21,814 bases of DNA from Pigoraptor chileana (Eukaryota; Opisthokonta; Filasterea), in contig CALSCR010000155.1 of NCBI GenBank assembly GCA_943704495.1, forward strand, positions 1-21,814, in the 5' to 3' direction. A program made the translations under genes and the position numbers. The notes under the pieces were generated by a model. The model worked only from the letters and a program-made list of their open reading frames with translations, was not told the origin of the DNA and searched no databases. This document shows, piece by piece, positions 18,375 through 21,814 of the stretch (positions are counted from its first letter, which is position 1; each line of letters opens with the position of its first letter).

Positions 18375-18413
18375 TTTTGAATCCGTTAGACATTACAAAG
18401 ACAGTGCTCAACA
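18375..18413. repeat. 39-bp direct repeat, right copy
   Basis: Exact partner of 14493-14531, 3.9 kb away in the same orientation. Confidence 0.9.
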
Positions 18414-18584
18414 CATTGTACAAACTGCGCGACGCCCAGGTCTGTCGGCCGGGCAAAACCACCGCCTCAGTAGCCGAGCGCGCGTCGCCCTGGCCATTTA
18501 CGCGGTTGCGAGTTTGGCGAATAGTGCACGCCATCCTCAATAAGCACCTTGCCGCAGCGCTGTTTGTGGCGCGCAGCGGTCAAA

Positions 18585-21500
18585 TCAAGCGGACGAATGC
18601 CCTGTCAACGAGTTGCTGTCTTTCTGGAAGATCGGATTTTGAAGTGTGTATAAACTTTCATCCTCGCCAGCTGTCTCAGCATAAGCACCTTCCGGATCGA
18701 TTAGCGCGAACGGTTTCGACTGTCCAAGAGCGACTACGCTTCCCAAATTGCCGCCGCCGCCGTCGGTTCCGCATAACACGGCCATTCCTCGTCGCAGTTG
18801 AAGAACGAGCTGAGAGAATTGCGGTCGTGTCTCCGCATGCTTTCGCCAACACGACTCCATTGTCGCATAAACGAGTTTCGGACAGTCCTTTGGTGGCTCC
18901 ATGCGTTTGTTTTGAGAGAGATACGCTGTTGTCACATATACAATCAATTAGCAAATGACAATTCGAGGTCAGTTGTGATCTGTGACGTGTAACGGTACAA
19001 GTCGCTTACTTGATACGGCGTAGTTTTCGAGTCCGGGGTAGGGCTTGGCTCCACGCGCAAACACCTCCCACATGACAATGCCAAACGACCACACGTCCGA
19101 CGCGTGGGTGAAAATGCGTTTCTCGAGCGATTCGGGCGCCATCCTGGTAACAAACGCACATTTAGATCATGTCCCTCAAATGTATTTGTCCGCGTTTTCA
19201 AGCTGGAGCAAGACTTTGTTTCATCGCACGGATACCGTGGTCGCAGCAAATGCAACACGGATCGGCAAATCACATATGGCCAGCACTCACCATTTGACGG
19301 GCAATTTTCTCCGCGTTTTGGCCGCGTAGTAGTCGGTTGCAGCCGTGTCGCGCGATAGGCCCATGTCCGCTACCTTCACGATCACTTGAGCCTTGGGACT
19401 TAACTTCCAGCCATTTTCGATTGTGTTGGGAGCACGGGGACCCGCCACGACCATACAGTTGCGAGCCGCAAGATCCCTGCAAAGCGCGTTCCGCCGCGCA
19501 CCACGGGGCAGTCAGAGGAATCCCGCGAATGTCGCAAATAGCAATTTAGAAATCTCACAAAGGAGTAATCTCACCCACCTGTGAACGATTTCGCACTTGG
19601 CAAGGTGATCCATTCCGCGCGCAATATCTGCCAATGCCGAGGTTGAACACATAATGTCAGTTGGTAAAACATAATTACAGTGATTGCCGTGCGCGCCTGA
19701 TTGGCTATTTGGCTTCTTACCGATGCAAAAACAAAGAAGGTCCGTCGAGGAAAAATCAGCGACTTTGCTATCGGCAAGAAAGTGACGCAGATCGCCATGC
19801 GCGGCGAATTCGAGGACCATACAGTTTGGATCGCTCTGTAAAGACAAGTGTTGATGCGGTCAGTGAATGGACCCATGGCAGAAGGGTGCGGACGGATTGG
19901 ATTGGAGCAGATTGCAGATTTGGCCTCGTAACATTCGCCCTGTTCATGATTCCCACCTGTGTGCAGACGCCCATCAGCTCGATGATGTTGGCGTGGTTTG
20001 GAATAGTCCGCATGAGATCGATTTCCGCCATGAATGCACTCCGCGCCGAGCGGATTTCGTCCGCACTTGATAAGGACGTAACTTTGAACGTTTTGACGGC
20101 CGCCTTTATCACCGCAACGCTTCCTCCGCGAGGCGTGATGTCGGCAAGATAGACCTCGCCAAACTCTCCCTCTGCCATGAAGGCGGTAACAACAAAAGAC
20201 GAGAAAGCATGAGTATGCAACACCGAGCGGGATTCGCTTTTTTTTTGCAGTTTATTACAGACTGCGTTGTAGTGAGACAATCTTTGTACAGCGAACACAA
20301 ATGAACTTACCGCCAATCCGATTGCGCAGGTGTATGCAAGATCCGGGGATTTCAATCTCGGCAATCTCGGGACGTCGCACGACGGTATCAATCAGGTCGA
20401 GCTCCGATCGCGCAAGCGCTTCCATCTTCTTGCGCGAAGTTCGTTTTCGGACAAAAAGAATGGCAAAGACGATGCCTGCAGCGCCGACAATTGCACCCAC
20501 GATGCCGCCGGCTACTGGACCGGCCACATTGCCCGACGAGGACGTTCCGGCCGTTGGTGTGCCCGCGTCACTCGGACCGATAGAGGCCTTCTCGCTGAAG
20601 CGCGTTGCCGTCGAGTTTCCGTATTGGTTCACGCTGATGATTTCATAAATGTACGTTTTGCCGAATACGACGTCTCGATCCTTGTACTCTGTCACGGTGT
20701 ATCCCTGCAGGACGAGGCGACCGTCGCGAAAGATGAGCGTCTTGATGATGGGCCCGCTGCTTATGTCCTCCTTCCACGTGAACTTGATCATTGACTTCTG
20801 GTTGTCTGGATTAAGCGTCGGAGTGGACGAGACATTATAAGGAGGAGAGGGCGGCTCTGCCTTCTCAAGGCTTTCAATTGCAAATTGACCCGCTTTCGTT
20901 GATGACACATTTCTGCTGTTGTAAGCCTTGACGAAGTACGTGTATCCTTGGTTGACAACAACGTCCAAGTCAAGGAATGTGAGCACATCGCCGACCTGCA
21001 GAATTTCAACAAAAAAACAGGAGCCGGACATTGAGTTGGCAAGCAGTCGCCGTAGTGGGCACAGTGGAAAATGACAGGACGCCACTCACTTGGTACACCT
21101 TGGGGAAGCATCCCGCTCGACTGATCTCGTAGCGCCAACCGGGGCTGCTCCAAGCACGCGGGCCGATATCGTCGTGGGACCATCTGAGTCGAATGCCGAC
21201 GCGATAGTCGCTCACTTCCGCAGTCGCGTTCACCTTTGGCACGGAAGGAGGGGTGATCACATTACATACGACACCCGTCCAACCAAAGGCGCACGTGCAC
21301 TCGCCGGTGGACGCATGGCATTCCGCGCCGTTCTCGCAGGCGCAGGGTGTTTGGCAGCCGTAGCAGTACGTTTGTGCTCCGGGGAGACGATCGCAGGAGG
21401 TATTGCAGTTTGGGCCTCCGACGCCGAGTAGAGAATTGCAGTCGCAAGTTCCAGTGCCGAGGAAGCCATCGTCGCAAACTCCGTGGTTGCATGCGCAGGC

Positions 21501-21814
21501 TGCGACAAGACAAAGGGAGTGTTAGGTTGGGGTGCGTGTTGCGTGTTTCGTGAGGGCTGCAAAGCCAGGCAGTAAAACACTCACATGAGCACGACGATCC
21601 GTAAAAGCCCGATCCTGGGGTGCATGTGCATGTGCCGTCGAATCTGTTGCAGGTGCCGTCGCCGCATGCGCATGTTAGGGCACAATTCGGTCCGTATTGT
21701 CCGCGGGGGCACTCGGCATCGCACGTGGGGCCCGTCCAGCCCGCGTTGCACGTGCACGCTCCGGTGAATCGATCGCACGCTGCTCCGTTCAAGCAGGTGC
21801 ATGGCTGGGTGCAG
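18585..21814 (-). CDS. Receptor tyrosine kinase (EGF-like, FN3-like, TM, kinase); 5' end missing
   Basis: Nine visible exons (21814-21585, 21499-21090, 20995-20311, 20171-19957, 19835-19721, 19627-19579, 19476-19291, 19143-19010, 18925-18585) join in frame to 787 residues; the signal peptide lies beyond the window. Residues 1-155 are EGF-like Cys-rich modules (e.g. [12 protein letters not shown]). About 160-350 hold two FN3-like domains. A Gly/Ala/Ile-rich membrane helix at ~371-395 ends in a basic stop (RKRTSRKK). The cytoplasmic kinase has [19 protein letters not shown] (ATP-binding Lys), FMAEIDLM (helix-C Glu), HRDLAARN (tyrosine-kinase catalytic loop), VADMGLSRD, a DYY activation loop, LPVKWMAPES and [12 protein letters not shown]. 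The product should phosphorylate tyrosines at the cell surface after ligand binding. One oddity is DMG in place of DFG. The tail has a few tyrosines (SLYTLQNP) that could dock SH2 proteins. Confidence 0.9.

Larger units (their letters stand above)
17628..18584. other. Intergenic region between two minus-strand genes
   Basis: This probably holds the promoter of the CFAP36-like gene and the 3' flank of the receptor kinase. It contains a 14-bp inverted repeat with an 84-nt loop (17828-17841 and 17926-17939), a GT tract (17966-17980) and the right copy of the 39-bp repeat. The long plus-strand open frame beginning at 18143 runs antisense to the last kinase exon and has no domain. Confidence 0.6.

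Noticed and set aside
18467-18601. Minus-strand [24 protein letters not shown], resembling an ankyrin repeat
   Set aside because: A single 45-codon frame overlapping the kinase stop codon, with no start and no second repeat; too little to call a gene.
18143-18958. 271-codon plus-strand open frame
   Set aside because: It runs antisense across the last exon of the receptor kinase, has no recognisable domain, and is explained by the codon pattern of the opposite strand.
1-21814. tRNA, rRNA or CRISPR-type arrays
   Set aside because: No T-loop/acceptor pattern, conserved rRNA segment or regularly spaced repeat-spacer structure was recognised by eye; the tandem array has no spacers. A tRNAscan and Rfam search would settle this.

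Overview
This is eukaryotic nuclear DNA with spliced genes: consensus GT/AG introns, mostly about 75-420 nt, interrupt conserved domains, and the reading frames close exactly across them. A receptor tyrosine kinase with EGF-like and fibronectin-III-like ectodomains, next to a gene resembling the ciliary CFAP36/BART-like family, suggests a flagellated unicellular relative of animals (choanoflagellate, filasterean or ichthyosporean type). That placement is inference. No prokaryotic operon, CRISPR array, rRNA or tRNA was recognised.

Layout. 1-1461 (minus): end of an F-box-like gene, preceded by a four-exon gene with a C2H2 finger and a chymotrypsin-fold peptidase end (GDSG). 1462-2469: a repeat-rich stretch with a recurring 16-bp palindrome. 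2470-4813 (plus): a six-exon gene with a cysteine-rich zinc finger and a truncated JmjC fold. It is bracketed by direct repeats (1778-1968 and 5067-5300). 5301-6580: no gene that I can support well. 6581-7489 (minus): an intact single-exon chymotrypsin-like protease with a Cys nucleophile (GDCG), related to the Ser-type peptidase at 237-1461. 7690-8232 (minus): a small SWIM plus RING-like zinc protein. 8233-9151: non-coding, with CRE-like and CACGTG motifs. 9152-9618 (plus): a frameshifted methyltransferase-like pseudogene, then AT-rich DNA.

9939-13513 (plus): a protein-kinase N-lobe runs straight into a minisatellite of about 40 units of about 54 bp (10272-12590, with a decayed tail to about 13100). 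A possible CMGC-type kinase C-lobe remnant follows. 13897-14316 (minus): a second copy of the F-box-like gene and the protease 3' end, duplicated from 1-407. 14717-17627 (minus): a nine-exon CFAP36/BART-like gene, flanked by a 39-bp direct repeat. 18585-21814 (minus): a receptor tyrosine kinase, nine exons visible, 5' end beyond the window.

The right third (14.7-21.8 kb) is ordinary intact gene space. The left two thirds is accessory in character: duplicated protease and F-box pieces, pseudogenes, dispersed palindromes and a large tandem array. The most notable observations are the paralogous Ser- and Cys-nucleophile proteases, the JmjC-like gene inside direct repeats, and the kinase gene split by a minisatellite that is still expanding.
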